NCBI RefSeq assembly: GCF_000691525.1
Contig: NZ_JMDW01000006.1
Location: 1-64,000 of the forward strand
Length of the DNA: 64,000 nt
DNA from: Mycolicibacterium neoaurum ATCC 25795
GTDB lineage: Bacteria > Actinomycetota > Actinomycetes > Mycobacteriales > Mycobacteriaceae
Direction: 5' to 3'
Shown here one piece after another: positions 8,682 to 17,275 of the stretch. Each line of letters begins with the position of its first letter. Position 1 is the first letter of the stretch. The notes beneath the pieces are model-generated. The model made no database searches. It saw nothing but the letters and a program-made list of their open reading frames with translations, and was not told where the DNA came from. The position numbers and the translations under genes were made by a program.

Positions 8682-11600
8682 TCACCTCTCCTGGACCAGC
8701 ACGTGAGGTGCGTCCTTCATGCCTCCTGCGTTGGTCTGACCACGTCGCGGGTTTGTTGCTTTGGTGGGCCACCAGCTGGCTTCGCGTAGGAGTGTGGCGA
8801 TGGCGGGCACGGTGAGGGTGCGCACGAGGAAGGTGTCGAGCAGCAGCCCGAAGCCGATGATGAGGCCGGCTTGGATCATGATGGCGACTGAGCCGACCAT
8901 GAGGCCGAACATGCTGGCGGCGAATATCAGGCCAGCGGAGGTGATGACGGCTCCGGTGTTTGCCACGGTGCGCAGGACGCCGACGCGGATGTTGGTTCCG
9001 GATTCTTCGCGGAGCCGTGAGACGAGCAGCATGTTGTAGTCGGCGCCGACGGCGACGAGGATGATGAACGCCAGCAGCGGTACGGGCCAGGCGATTTCGT
9101 GGCCCAGTCCCCATTGGAAGACCACAACGCCGATGCCGAGCGAGGCGAGGTAGTTCAGCACGACGGTGCCTAGTAGGTAGAGGGGTGCCAGGAGTGCGCG
9201 CAGCAGTAGGACCAGGATGACGCCGACGATGATTATGGTGGCGATGGCCAGTTGTGCGAAGTCGGCCCATAGGAGTCGTTGGATATCGGAGTTGACGGCG
9301 GGGAAGCCGGCGACGGACACGGTGGCGTCGGCGAGTGACGTGTTGGGTCGTGCGGTGTTGGCGGTGTCGGTGATGCGGCTGGCGAGGTCCATCGCTTCAA
9401 CGCTGTATGGGTCGTGGCTGCTTTCGATCATGAACCGCGCTGTTTTGCCGTCCGGTGAGAGGAATTGTTCGGCGACGTCGGTGAATTGCCGGTTCTCGAA
9501 TGCGTTGGCGGGCAGGTAGAAACCGCTCGAGGAGTCGGAGTCGGCCGCTGCGCGTGAAGAGTTTTGCAGTTGGGTGGCGATCTGGCTCATGCCGGACAGC
9601 ATTTCGATGTTGCTGTCGGCGAGGGTGCGGACGCCGGTGGCGAGTGCTTGGGCGCCGGAGGCCAGCTGTCCGATTCCGTCCTGCAATCGGCGGAGGTTGG
9701 TGGCGAGGTCGGCGGGGTCACCGAGGGCTCCGAATGCCTTGTCCAGCGAGGCGACTGCGTTTTGGACGTTGGCGAGGGTGCCACCGACTGTGGCATTGGT
9801 GGCGGGATCGTAGCGGTCCCCGAGGTCGGCGATCTGGGTGAAGAATCCGCTGTCGCGCAGAGTGACCAGGATCTTCACCTGGTCGCGGATTTGGGCGCAT
9901 TGCGGGGTGGTGGCACACCACGGTGAGGTGTTGAGGGCGCCGACGAGTGGGTCGAGCTGGGTGATTGCGTTTTGGGCTTGGTTGGCCAGCGGTCGTAGTC
10001 CTGGGCCGGATTGGATGGCTTGGTCGACGGCGGGGGCAGTGGCGGAAAGCTGTTGCAGCAGTGGCCGGAATTGGTTGACCTGAGTTCCTGCGGATTGGGC
10101 TTGGGTGAGGATTCCGGCCAGTGGTGTGAGGGCGGTGCGCACGGTGCTGTCGAGTTGGGCGAGGCCGTCGGCGAGCTGGTCGGCGCCGCCGGTGAGTTTG
10201 GCGAGGTCGTCTTTGCGTGAGTTGCCCTCGGCGACCGCGCCGGCCATTTTGTCGCCGATCTGGCCGTTCTGCCAGGCCAGTTCTGCTTGGTCGAGGCGCT
10301 CTCCGGTGGGGCGGGTGACTCCGGAAACTTTGGTGACGCCGGGGATCTGGGAGACGCGGGAGGCCATCTCGTCGAGGTCGGCCAGTCCTTTCCCGGTCCG
10401 CATGTCGGTCGGGTTTTCCACGACGAGGAATTCGCTGATGACGACGTCTTTGCGGAAGTGGCGGTCCAGCAGGTGGTAGCCCTGGTTGCTGGCTGTGGTG
10501 TCTGGTTGTCCCTTGCGGTCGTCGTAGCTGATTTTGATGGTTGCAGCGGCTGCTGATAGGGCGAGCAGGATGACCAGGCTGACGATGAGTAGTGGCACGG
10601 GACGGCGGACCACGGCGACGGCGACGCTGTTCCAGTAGCGGCGGGTGCGGTCGGGTTTGGGTTCACCGATGCCGCGTTTGGCGGCTAGCGACAGCACGGG
10701 TGGCAGCAGGGTGACGGTGGCCAGAAATCCGAACAGCACGGCGATGGCGCACGCGGGGCCTAGGGCGGCGAAGACGCTGAGCCGCGCGAAGACCATGGCC
10801 AGGAACGCGAGTGCGACGGTGGCGGCGGAGGCGAGGATGACGCGCCCGATGCTGGCGGTGGCGTGGATGATGGCCTGATCGGCGGGTACTTGGGCGCGGC
10901 GCTGCTCGTGGTATCGGCTGATCAGGAACACGGTGTAGTCGGTTCCGGCGCCGAGCAGGATCGCCGTCATGAAGGCGACGGTGAACTGGGAGACCGGCAT
11001 GCCCATCTCGCCGAGGGCGGACAGCACGCCGCGCCCGACTGCCAGGCTCAACCCGATTACCAGCAGCGGTAACAGCGCGGTGAACACCGACCGGTAGACG
11101 ATCAGCAGGATCAGGGCGATCACGCCAGCGGTGGCGATTGAGATCAGCAGCAGGTCGTGCTCAGCGGAGGCGATCATGTCGCTGAAGGTCGCCGGTGGTC
11201 CCGTCACTTGCACGGTCGTGGTTGAGTCGGTGAACACCTCCGCGGCGATGTCGCGCACCGCGTTGACGGATTCTGCGGCCGTGGGGTCTCCGAGGGTGCC
11301 GGCGACGCCGACGGGCAGGTACCAGGCTTTGCGGTCGACGCTGACCGCCTGGGCTTCGGTAATCGGATCGGCCAGTAGGTCTTGCACCAGCAGGACGTGG
11401 TCGCCTTCGGTCTGCAACCGGCTCACGAGTTCGCCGTAGCGCTGCCGTGCAGTCGGAGTCAACCCATTGGGGTCTTCCATGGCGACAAACACCATGGTTT
11501 TCGAGCCTTCTTCGCCGAACGCGGCGCTCATGCGGTCAACCGTCTGCAAGGACGGCGCATCGCGAGGAATGAGGTCCACCGACTGTTGGCGCACCACGGT

Positions 11601-11804
11601 TTCCAGCTGGGGAAACAGCAGCGCGAGAACCACCGCGGCGCCCAGCCATACCCCGATGACCAGCGCTTTGTGCCGGAGGGTGAATCGGGCTAGCGCTGCC
11701 AACCGTTCGCTGTACTCGCGGGTGTCGGCCGGGTCGGGGGATCCGTTGGCGCGCCGACCAGAACGCGTGGCCTGGCTTGGGGAATCTGCAGTGCCGTCGG
11801 TCAC
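8682..11804 (-). CDS. MmpL-family RND transporter
   Basis: Inner-membrane lipid or drug exporter of the MMPL/RND superfamily, 1040 aa, close to the usual MmpL4/5 size. It shows the twofold layout: TM1 at about 47-65, a periplasmic loop, TM2-6, a second long periplasmic loop rich in coiled-coil heptads (about 510-760), then TM7-12. The proton-relay Asp-Tyr pairs are present in both halves: GTDYTVF (Asp289-Tyr290) and VGADYN (Asp922-Tyr923). The start is GTG 11804. A perfect 16-bp palindrome lies 12 bp upstream, and a TetR repressor gene lies farther upstream on the same strand, suggesting repression by that TetR. No MmpS partner is adjacent. Substrate unknown. Confidence 0.93.
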   Translation of the reverse strand: MTDGTADSPSQATRSGRRANGSPDPADTREYSERLAALARFTLRHKALVIGVWLGAAVVLALLFPQLETVVRQQSVDLIPRDAPSLQTVDRMSAAFGEEGSKTMVFVAMEDPNGLTPTARQRYGELVSRLQTEGDHVLLVQDLLADPITEAQAVSVDRKAWYLPVGVAGTLGDPTAAESVNAVRDIAAEVFTDSTTTVQVTGPPATFSDMIASAEHDLLLISIATAGVIALILLIVYRSVFTALLPLLVIGLSLAVGRGVLSALGEMGMPVSQFTVAFMTAILLGAGTDYTVFLISRYHEQRRAQVPADQAIIHATASIGRVILASAATVALAFLAMVFARLSVFAALGPACAIAVLFGFLATVTLLPPVLSLAAKRGIGEPKPDRTRRYWNSVAVAVVRRPVPLLIVSLVILLALSAAAATIKISYDDRKGQPDTTASNQGYHLLDRHFRKDVVISEFLVVENPTDMRTGKGLADLDEMASRVSQIPGVTKVSGVTRPTGERLDQAELAWQNGQIGDKMAGAVAEGNSRKDDLAKLTGGADQLADGLAQLDSTVRTALTPLAGILTQAQSAGTQVNQFRPLLQQLSATAPAVDQAIQSGPGLRPLANQAQNAITQLDPLVGALNTSPWCATTPQCAQIRDQVKILVTLRDSGFFTQIADLGDRYDPATNATVGGTLANVQNAVASLDKAFGALGDPADLATNLRRLQDGIGQLASGAQALATGVRTLADSNIEMLSGMSQIATQLQNSSRAAADSDSSSGFYLPANAFENRQFTDVAEQFLSPDGKTARFMIESSHDPYSVEAMDLASRITDTANTARPNTSLADATVSVAGFPAVNSDIQRLLWADFAQLAIATIIIVGVILVLLLRALLAPLYLLGTVVLNYLASLGIGVVVFQWGLGHEIAWPVPLLAFIILVAVGADYNMLLVSRLREESGTNIRVGVLRTVANTGAVITSAGLIFAASMFGLMVGSVAIMIQAGLIIGFGLLLDTFLVRTLTVPAIATLLREASWWPTKATNPRRGQTNAGGMKDAPHVLVQER

Positions 11805-11816
11805 TAGACCTCCACT

Positions 11817-11853
11817 GGTAGCGTAGCGATACTGTCGGTATCGCTACGCTACC
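11817..11853. promoter_or_regulatory. Perfect 16-bp inverted repeat, probable TetR operator for mmpL
   Basis: ggtagcgtagcgatac (11817-11832) and its exact complement (11838-11853) flank the 5-base spacer tgtcg. It sits 12 bp upstream of the mmpL GTG. The length and short spacer fit a TetR dimer-pair operator; the co-oriented TetR gene at 12078-12719 is the likely binder (inference). Confidence 0.75.
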
Positions 11854-12077
11854 GCATGTAGTGCACGTGGTGGCGGCCGCTATCGAGTAGGCCCGCGGCC
11901 GCGGTCACAGTAGGCAGAGGAATGGTCGAACACTCAGTTGGCTTCTGGAAGCCAAGGCCGACGCTGTTCAGTCGACGACACTGGCCTTGGATGTCGTTCA
12001 GGGTCTTGCTGTTGCTGGTCCTCGACGTTGACATCGAATGCACGGACGGCCACATCGCGTAGCGGGGCCGCGGGCCG

Positions 12078-12719
12078 CTACCTGTGGGGTCGGGCTTCGG
12101 TTGTGGCCGACTGGTCCGTGTTCTGCAGCAGCACGTAATTGCCGAGGCTGCCCAGGAAACCTGCGCAGTGCTGAACGAGTTCATCGGTGGTGAACTCGAG
12201 TTCTCCGTCGAGTCGGCGGCGCAAGACTTCGAATAGCCCTCCCACGCCCAAGGTCGAAGCCAAATGGGCAACCCCAACGGCGGAGTCGGCGATGTCGAGG
12301 TGGAGTCTGGCTTCGCGCAAGACGAGGTCGGTGAAACCCGCCATCAGTTCGCTGCGTAGCTCTCGGAGCAGCGGCTCGGTTGCAGATTCCACGAACAGGA
12401 TCCGACCCAGCCGAGGGTCGTTGTCGATCATGCTGACCAGCCTGCGGATCGGCGCGTACGCCAGCACCTCCGGTGGCTCGCCGGCATCGGGGATCGCGTC
12501 GACTATCACCTCCTGGAAGGTGGCATAGAGCTGCTGGTAGACAGCCCGCAGGAGGGCGTCTCGGCCGGAGAAGTGCTGGTAGAAGTAGCGTGACGTGACG
12601 CCTGATTCAGCGCAGACGGCAGTCACAGTGGCGGCGGCAACACCGCGCGTGCCGATCAACTCGGTTGCGGCCTCGATGAGACGGGTGCGCCGGTTCCGGT
12701 GACGCTCCTCGGCGGACAT
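12078..12719 (-). CDS. TetR-family repressor
   Basis: A 213-aa TetR regulator, starting MSAEERHRNRRTRL at ATG 12719; the frame is open to 12845 but that would run across the divergent promoter. The N-terminal HTH (about 10-55) contains the diagnostic segment AVCAESGVTSRYFYQHF; the rest is a helical ligand domain. It is transcribed towards mmpL and divergently from the 12824 hydrolase gene, so it could control both. The perfect palindrome in front of mmpL and a weaker dyad in the divergent gap are candidate binding sites. Ligand unknown. Confidence 0.9.
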   Translation of the reverse strand: MSAEERHRNRRTRLIEAATELIGTRGVAAATVTAVCAESGVTSRYFYQHFSGRDALLRAVYQQLYATFQEVIVDAIPDAGEPPEVLAYAPIRRLVSMIDNDPRLGRILFVESATEPLLRELRSELMAGFTDLVLREARLHLDIADSAVGVAHLASTLGVGGLFEVLRRRLDGELEFTTDELVQHCAGFLGSLGNYVLLQNTDQSATTEARPHR

Positions 12720-12765
12720 CCCGCTATACACCCGCGCCGAAACCACGTGGATAGCTTGCCATCTA

Positions 12766-12791
12766 ATTCTGACAAGGCTTAGAGTCAGATT
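12766..12791. promoter_or_regulatory. Imperfect dyad in the divergent promoter region
   Basis: attctgac (12766-12773) and gtcagatt (12784-12791) match at 7 of 8 paired positions around a 10-base spacer, between the TetR gene and the divergent hydrolase gene. It is a possible TetR site. It does not resemble the mmpL palindrome, which weakens a single-repressor model. Confidence 0.35.
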
Positions 12792-12823
12792 GCCAGCGTG
12801 CCTTTGACGAACGGGAGAACAAC

Positions 12824-13693
12824 ATGAGCGACGATTCGTCCACACGGCCCACCACGCGGGTCGTCCCGAAGCCCCGCCGTGTTCGATTCGACATGCCTGC
12901 CGGGACCAGTCGGCAGCACTTCGTCGATGGCGACTTGGTGATGAGCCACTTTGTGTCCACCTTGTCGGCCACGTTCCCCGAAGGGGAAGACTTCTTCATC
13001 CGGTCAGTCCGCGAGTACCGGGACCACATCAGCGACGCTGACCTCAAGGAGGCGGTCAAGGGATTCATTGCACAAGAGGCCACCCACCGACACCAGCATC
13101 AGCTGCTCAACGATCGGCTCCAAGCGATGGGCTATCCCACCGAGGGGATCGATCGGCATATCAAGAAGTTGGTTGGCCGACTTGAGAAGCGTTTTTCTCC
13201 CACGATGCGCCTGGCTGTGACGGCCGCCCTGGAGCACTATACGGCGACATTCGCCGAAATCATTCTCACCAGCGACGAAGCTCAAGAACTCATCGGCTAC
13301 ACCGAAGTGCGGCCTATTCTGCTCTGGCACGCACTGGAAGAATGCGAGCACAAGGCCGTCGCTTTCGATGTCTATGAGACGGTCGGTGGAAGCGAACGCA
13401 CCAGGGTCTGGGGGATGCGGATCGCCAGCCTCCTCTTGTTCAGCGAGTTGGTCATCCAGACCACCCGCTCTCTGGCCGGTGACCGTGCCGCCTACAACCC
13501 GGTGCGGTTGCTGCGCAGCCTTCGAGCCTTCCGGCATAACCCGCTATTCAGCTCAGCAGCAATTGAGCGCTTTCGTTCCTACACCCGCGGCGGATTTCAT
13601 CCCGACGACTGGGACAGCGCAGAAATCCTCGAACGCTGGACCAAGGAACTCTTCGACGCCGATGGTGGCCAACAAGTGCGTAGCAGCGTCTAG
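12824..13693 (+). CDS. Metal-dependent hydrolase-like protein (COG3687/PF10118)
   Basis: A 289-aa protein of the predicted metal-dependent hydrolase family, a ferritin-like helical fold. The metal ligands typical of the family are visible in FIAQEATHRHQH (about 85-97), in EHYTATFAEI (about 137-146) and in WHALEECEHKAVAFDVYE (about 168-185). One hydrophobic helix (about 205-222) may be membrane-associated. The start is ATG 12824 with gggag upstream. It is divergent from a TetR gene, a common arrangement for this family in mycobacteria beside lipid or steroid genes. Substrate unknown. Confidence 0.85.
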   Translation: MSDDSSTRPTTRVVPKPRRVRFDMPAGTSRQHFVDGDLVMSHFVSTLSATFPEGEDFFIRSVREYRDHISDADLKEAVKGFIAQEATHRHQHQLLNDRLQAMGYPTEGIDRHIKKLVGRLEKRFSPTMRLAVTAALEHYTATFAEIILTSDEAQELIGYTEVRPILLWHALEECEHKAVAFDVYETVGGSERTRVWGMRIASLLLFSELVIQTTRSLAGDRAAYNPVRLLRSLRAFRHNPLFSSAAIERFRSYTRGGFHPDDWDSAEILERWTKELFDADGGQQVRSSV

Positions 13694-13821
13694 CTCGACC
13701 AGAGCCTGTCGCGGTCTATTCGGCGTGCCGAAAGGCGTTGTGAGGGCCTCCTCTTAGTCATAGGCAGCGTTTCAATAACCTTGGTGGGGCCCACTTTTAC
13801 TGGCCGCTCGACGCTGCCCGA

Positions 13822-14724
13822 TCACGGCGGGGGCTGGAGGATGCTTCGGCCGAGGAACTCGGTGACGGCGGAGCTGAAGGCGTCGTTGTCGTCGCCGGCG
13901 ATCATGTGTCCGGTACCGGATACGTCGACGGTCTCGGCGTGGGGAACCAGTTGCTGGAACTCGTCGACGGTGGCTTGGGAGACCACGTCGGACAACAGGC
14001 CCCTTACGAGAAGTGTTGGGGCGCTGACCCGTCGGGCTCCGTCGATCAGCAGGTGGCTGATCGCGTCGAATTGCTCCGTTCCCGTGGTCGATTCGTCGCG
14101 GAGGAAGTCGAAGTTGGAGTGAATGAATGCCGGGTCCCACCGCCAGATCCAGCGGCCGTCGTGACGCTGCCGTAGCACCTTGCGCAGGCCGTCGACGTTG
14201 GCCGGGCGCGAGCGATGGGGGTTGTACGCGGCGATCACCTCGGCGGCGTCGGTGAGGGTGCCAAAGCCGTCGGGATGTGCGGCCATGAACGTCACTACGC
14301 GACGAGCGCCCTGGAATTCAAGCCGCGGGGTGACGTCGACCAGGACAACCGCCGCCCACAACGCCCCGGATGTCAACAGATGCGTGCCGAGCACGGTCAT
14401 GCCCCCAAGGGATGCACCTACGACGGCAGGGGCGATATCCGCGCTGAAGTGCTCACGCACGGCGAGCAGATCGGTCGCGAGTCGCTCGAGGTCGTACCTG
14501 CCGGCGGGGTCCCAGTCGCTGTCGCCGTGACCGCGGGTGTCGTAGGCGACGACTGTGTATCCGCATGCCTGGAGGCGACGCGCTGAAGTGCTCCACGCGT
14601 GCCGGTTCTGGCCGCCGCCGTGCAGGAGCAGCACGACGGGACGGGCGTCATCGTGGTCGTAGCAGTCGGCGGCCAGGGTGATCCCGTCCTGGGTTCGGAC
14701 CCGATGCTGCACGGCGGAGGTCAT
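13822..14724 (-). CDS. Alpha/beta-fold hydrolase
   Basis: A 300-aa serine hydrolase. It has the oxyanion-hole motif LLLHGGGQNRHAW (about 32-44), the nucleophile elbow GASLGG (Ser near 104), and the catalytic His in SGTGHMIAGDDND near the C terminus. No signal peptide. The start is ATG 14724. It lies upstream of nothing on its strand, and is followed in the genome order by a thioesterase gene on the same strand whose stop is 59 bp upstream of this start, so the thioesterase and hydrolase may be co-transcribed with the P450. Substrate unknown; haloalkane, ester or lactone substrates are all possible. Confidence 0.9.
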   Translation of the reverse strand: MTSAVQHRVRTQDGITLAADCYDHDDARPVVLLLHGGGQNRHAWSTSARRLQACGYTVVAYDTRGHGDSDWDPAGRYDLERLATDLLAVREHFSADIAPAVVGASLGGMTVLGTHLLTSGALWAAVVLVDVTPRLEFQGARRVVTFMAAHPDGFGTLTDAAEVIAAYNPHRSRPANVDGLRKVLRQRHDGRWIWRWDPAFIHSNFDFLRDESTTGTEQFDAISHLLIDGARRVSAPTLLVRGLLSDVVSQATVDEFQQLVPHAETVDVSGTGHMIAGDDNDAFSSAVTEFLGRSILQPPP

Positions 14725-14782
14725 GACAAATTCCTGGCGAGATCGGAGTCCGCCCGAAGCGTGCGACCGGCTACAAGCGCCT

Positions 14783-15235
14783 TCATTGTGCGTTGCCCGC
14801 GGCGTTCACGATCGTGACCGTGCCCTGGGCTACGCAGACGGCTTTGTCGCCGTTGCTGATGTCGATGCGCGCTACTCCGCTGCGCTTGCCCAGTGACACG
14901 ATGTCGGTGACGGCGACACACACACCGGTGGACACGGGTCGCAGCAGGTTCAGCTTGAATTCGGTGGTGGCGACCCATGATCCGGCCGGAATGACGGGGT
15001 AGAACACGACTCCGAGACAGTGGTCGACCATCGCCGATAGACATCCGCCGTGCAGGGTGCCAAAGGGTGTGAGCAGTTCGGCGCGGGTTTCCATCTCTGC
15101 CACCAGCCGACCGGCGGCGAGTTCGGTGTGCCGAAAGTTCAGGAACGTCGACAGTCCACCGGCTGTGGTCGCCGATCTGAGCAGCTGGTCGGCGATCTGC
15201 TCATCGAAGTGCGCGAATGTCATTGCCACCACCAT
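14783..15235 (-). CDS. PaaI-type hotdog thioesterase
   Basis: A 150-aa single hotdog-fold acyl-CoA thioesterase. The family signature GTLHGGCLSAMVDHCLG (about 58-74) carries the His-Gly-Gly and helix residues of the active site. The closing strand KRSGVARIDISNGDKAVCVAQGTVTI is typical. The start may be ATG 15235 or the ATG four codons on. It shares strand with the P450 gene upstream and the hydrolase downstream, pointing to a catabolic operon that handles CoA esters. Confidence 0.9.
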   Translation of the reverse strand: MVVAMTFAHFDEQIADQLLRSATTAGGLSTFLNFRHTELAAGRLVAEMETRAELLTPFGTLHGGCLSAMVDHCLGVVFYPVIPAGSWVATTEFKLNLLRPVSTGVCVAVTDIVSLGKRSGVARIDISNGDKAVCVAQGTVTIVNAAGNAQ

Positions 15236-15262
15236 GCCCCTTTCTCCTGTCCGGCCATGGGT

Positions 15263-15378
15263 TCAATCACCGTTCGAGCCTGCGAATCGTTTGAGCATGT
15301 CGCCGAATGCGCCGAGGTCGACGGCGCGGCGGAGTGCTCGACATCGACGGCGATGAACCTGGCCGTCGCGGTGAAGCA
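15263..15378 (-). pseudogene. C-terminal remnant of a second PaaI-type thioesterase, frameshifted
   Basis: Minus-strand translation directly after the P450 stop gives FTATARFIAVDVEHSA in one frame, then VDLGAFGDMLKRFAGSNGD and a stop in another. The intact thioesterase at 19581-20096 ends FTASAVFIVVSPEHFAA...DVSAFGDLLEQFSRRGG, so the two halves align in order. Only about 36 codons survive, with a frameshift and no start. This is a decayed copy, not a working gene. Confidence 0.65.
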
Positions 15379-15407
15379 CACGACGCGTCGTCGAAGAGGG
15401 GCACGGG

Positions 15408-16604
15408 CTAGACCGGTGTGGTCCAAGTGATGGGCAGCGATGTGTAGCCCCGGATCGGCCCGGACCGCAGCCGCCGCGCCGATTCAAGATCGACCTCCCA
15501 GTCAGGCACCCGGTCCAACAATGCATCCAGAGCGTTGCGGGCCTCCATCCGCGCCAGCGCCGCACCCAGACAGAAGTGAATGCCGCGACCGAAGGCGACC
15601 TGGTGCTCACTGGTGCGCTCGATGTCGAACACGTCCGGATCGGGGAAGGCACGCTCGTCGCGGTTGGCCGACCCGAACAACAGCAGCACCTTCTCACCTT
15701 GACGCATCGTCGTGTCGTGCAGGGTGACGTCGCGGGTCAGGGTTCGTGAAAGTCCCTGTGCAGGTGAGTCGTAACGCAGCAACTCTTCCACCGCAGGCCC
15801 CAACAGTGTTCGATCGGCGGCTAGGCGTCGGCGGGTTTGCCGATGCTGGGCCAGCACGACCGCGGAGTTCCCCAGCAGATTGGTGGTGGTCTCGTAGCCC
15901 GCGACGAGCAGCAGCGCGCAGAAGCCGAGGACTTCCTCGTCGGTCAGTCCGATCCCGTCGACTGTGGCGTTGGCCAACGCCGACATCAGGTCCTCGCGGG
16001 GGTTCTTGCGGCGGTCGGCGAGGAAGTCGGTGAAGTAGGCGTAGATCGCGGCGGCGGCGGTCAGTGCGTCGGTGGTTTGTCCGTGGTTGACGTCGACCTG
16101 GACCAGTTGGCTCGACCACAATCGGAACTGATCACGATCGGTGGCGGGAACGCCCAGCAGATCGGCGATCACCGCGGCGGGCAGGATCGCGGCGAAGTCG
16201 GTCACGAAGTCCGCCGATCCGGAACCCTCGTCGAGGCGCTCGAACAACTCCGCGGCCATCTGTGTGATGGCGCCCTGCAGCCCGGCCACCCGCCGGGGAG
16301 TGAACGCCCGGCTGACCAGGGCACGCAACTGGTCGTGGCGCGGAGGGTCCATCACGATCATCATCGGCAGGAACGAACCGATGAAGTCCGATCCCGGCGG
16401 GGTGGGGAAGATGCCGTCCACCGAGGAGTACGTGCCGTGATCCAGTGCTGCGGCCTGGACATCGGCGTGGCGGCTCAACACCCAGGTATGGGATTCCTCG
16501 GCGCGGTACACCGGAGCCGCGTCACGCAATAACCGATACGTCGGATAGGGGTCGTTGAGGATCGAGGCGTCGAACGGGTCGTAACGAATCTGCACCGAGA
16601 CCAC
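15408..16604 (-). CDS. Cytochrome P450
   Basis: A soluble bacterial P450 of 398 aa. The I-helix oxygen motif VAGYETT, the K-helix ExxR (EELLRYDSP) and the haem loop FGRGIHFCLGAALAR with Cys about 345 are all intact. The start is taken as GTG 16604 because ggagg lies 4 bases upstream; the frame runs open to a TTG at 16622. It is divergent from a TetR gene with a perfect palindrome between them, so it is probably repressed by that TetR. Ferredoxin and reductase are not adjacent. The CYP family and substrate cannot be set by eye. Confidence 0.93.
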   Translation of the reverse strand: MVSVQIRYDPFDASILNDPYPTYRLLRDAAPVYRAEESHTWVLSRHADVQAAALDHGTYSSVDGIFPTPPGSDFIGSFLPMMIVMDPPRHDQLRALVSRAFTPRRVAGLQGAITQMAAELFERLDEGSGSADFVTDFAAILPAAVIADLLGVPATDRDQFRLWSSQLVQVDVNHGQTTDALTAAAAIYAYFTDFLADRRKNPREDLMSALANATVDGIGLTDEEVLGFCALLLVAGYETTTNLLGNSAVVLAQHRQTRRRLAADRTLLGPAVEELLRYDSPAQGLSRTLTRDVTLHDTTMRQGEKVLLLFGSANRDERAFPDPDVFDIERTSEHQVAFGRGIHFCLGAALARMEARNALDALLDRVPDWEVDLESARRLRSGPIRGYTSLPITWTTPV

Positions 16605-16630
16605 AAGACCTCCTACCACCAAAGTAACGA

Positions 16631-16655
16631 CGGTTTAGACTGGCAGTCTAAACCG
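16631..16655. promoter_or_regulatory. Perfect 10-bp inverted repeat, probable TetR operator
   Basis: cggtttagac (16631-16640) and gtctaaaccg (16646-16655) flank a 5-base spacer in the 74-bp gap between the divergent P450 and TetR genes. Position and geometry match an autoregulatory TetR operator controlling both. Confidence 0.75.
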
Positions 16656-16678
16656 GCCGAACGGGACAGGTGGGGCAA

Positions 16679-17275
16679 ATGCGCAAGATTCCACGTCAGA
16701 TCTCTGACCGGCTTCCCGCCGCGGCGGACTTGTTCGCCGAGAAGGGGCTCAACGACTCCAAGATCGAAGACGTCGCCGCGGTGACCGGTGTGCCGAAAGC
16801 GACGCTGTACTACTACTTCGCCGGCAAAGAGGACATCCTTGCCTTCCTGCTCGAAGACCTCCTCAAGGACATCTCCGATGCCGTGACCGCGATCGTGCAC
16901 ACCGACGGCTCCGGTGCCGAACGCCTCGCACTTGTCATCCGCGCACAACTGCGGGCAATGGCGCAGCGGCCAGCGGTATGCCGGGCACTCATCGGCGAAC
17001 TGGGACGAGCGGCCCGCATGCCTGCCATCGCCGAGATGATCAATACCGCCTACCAACAACCCGTTGAAACTCTGCTCATCGAAGGAGCCCGCGACGGATC
17101 CCTCGTCGCCCAGCCCGATGCACGATCGACGTCCATTGCGCTGTTCGGCGCGGTCACCATCAATGCACTCATGTACCTGGTCACCGAGAACCACCTCGAC
17201 GAGACGGTGGTCGCCAGCACCCTCAGCGCCGTCATGTTCGACGGCCTGCGCCCGCGCACAGGAGACCAGTCATGA
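16679..17275 (+). CDS. TetR-family repressor, P450/LLM locus
   Basis: A 198-aa TetR regulator from ATG 16679 (ggtgggg upstream; a GTG three codons earlier is possible). The HTH is about residues 20-50, with VAAVTGVPKATLYYYFAGKEDILAFLLEDLL. The C-terminal ligand domain is helical and resembles repressors of fatty-acid or steroid genes. Its stop overlaps the next gene start by 4 bp, so regulator and LLM oxidoreductase are translationally coupled. It likely binds the palindrome 24 bp upstream. Confidence 0.9.
   Translation: MRKIPRQISDRLPAAADLFAEKGLNDSKIEDVAAVTGVPKATLYYYFAGKEDILAFLLEDLLKDISDAVTAIVHTDGSGAERLALVIRAQLRAMAQRPAVCRALIGELGRAARMPAIAEMINTAYQQPVETLLIEGARDGSLVAQPDARSTSIALFGAVTINALMYLVTENHLDETVVASTLSAVMFDGLRPRTGDQS

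Noticed and set aside
2683..9270. Full 2195-aa open frame for the relaxase
   Set aside because: The part upstream of 8499 overlaps mmpL in antisense-like composition; the family N-terminus (TLHKLTAGDG) begins at 8499/8493.
11849..12277. 142-aa minus-strand frame next to the TetR gene
   Set aside because: Overlaps the TetR gene in another frame; sequence is typical shadow (Ser/Pro/Trp-rich).
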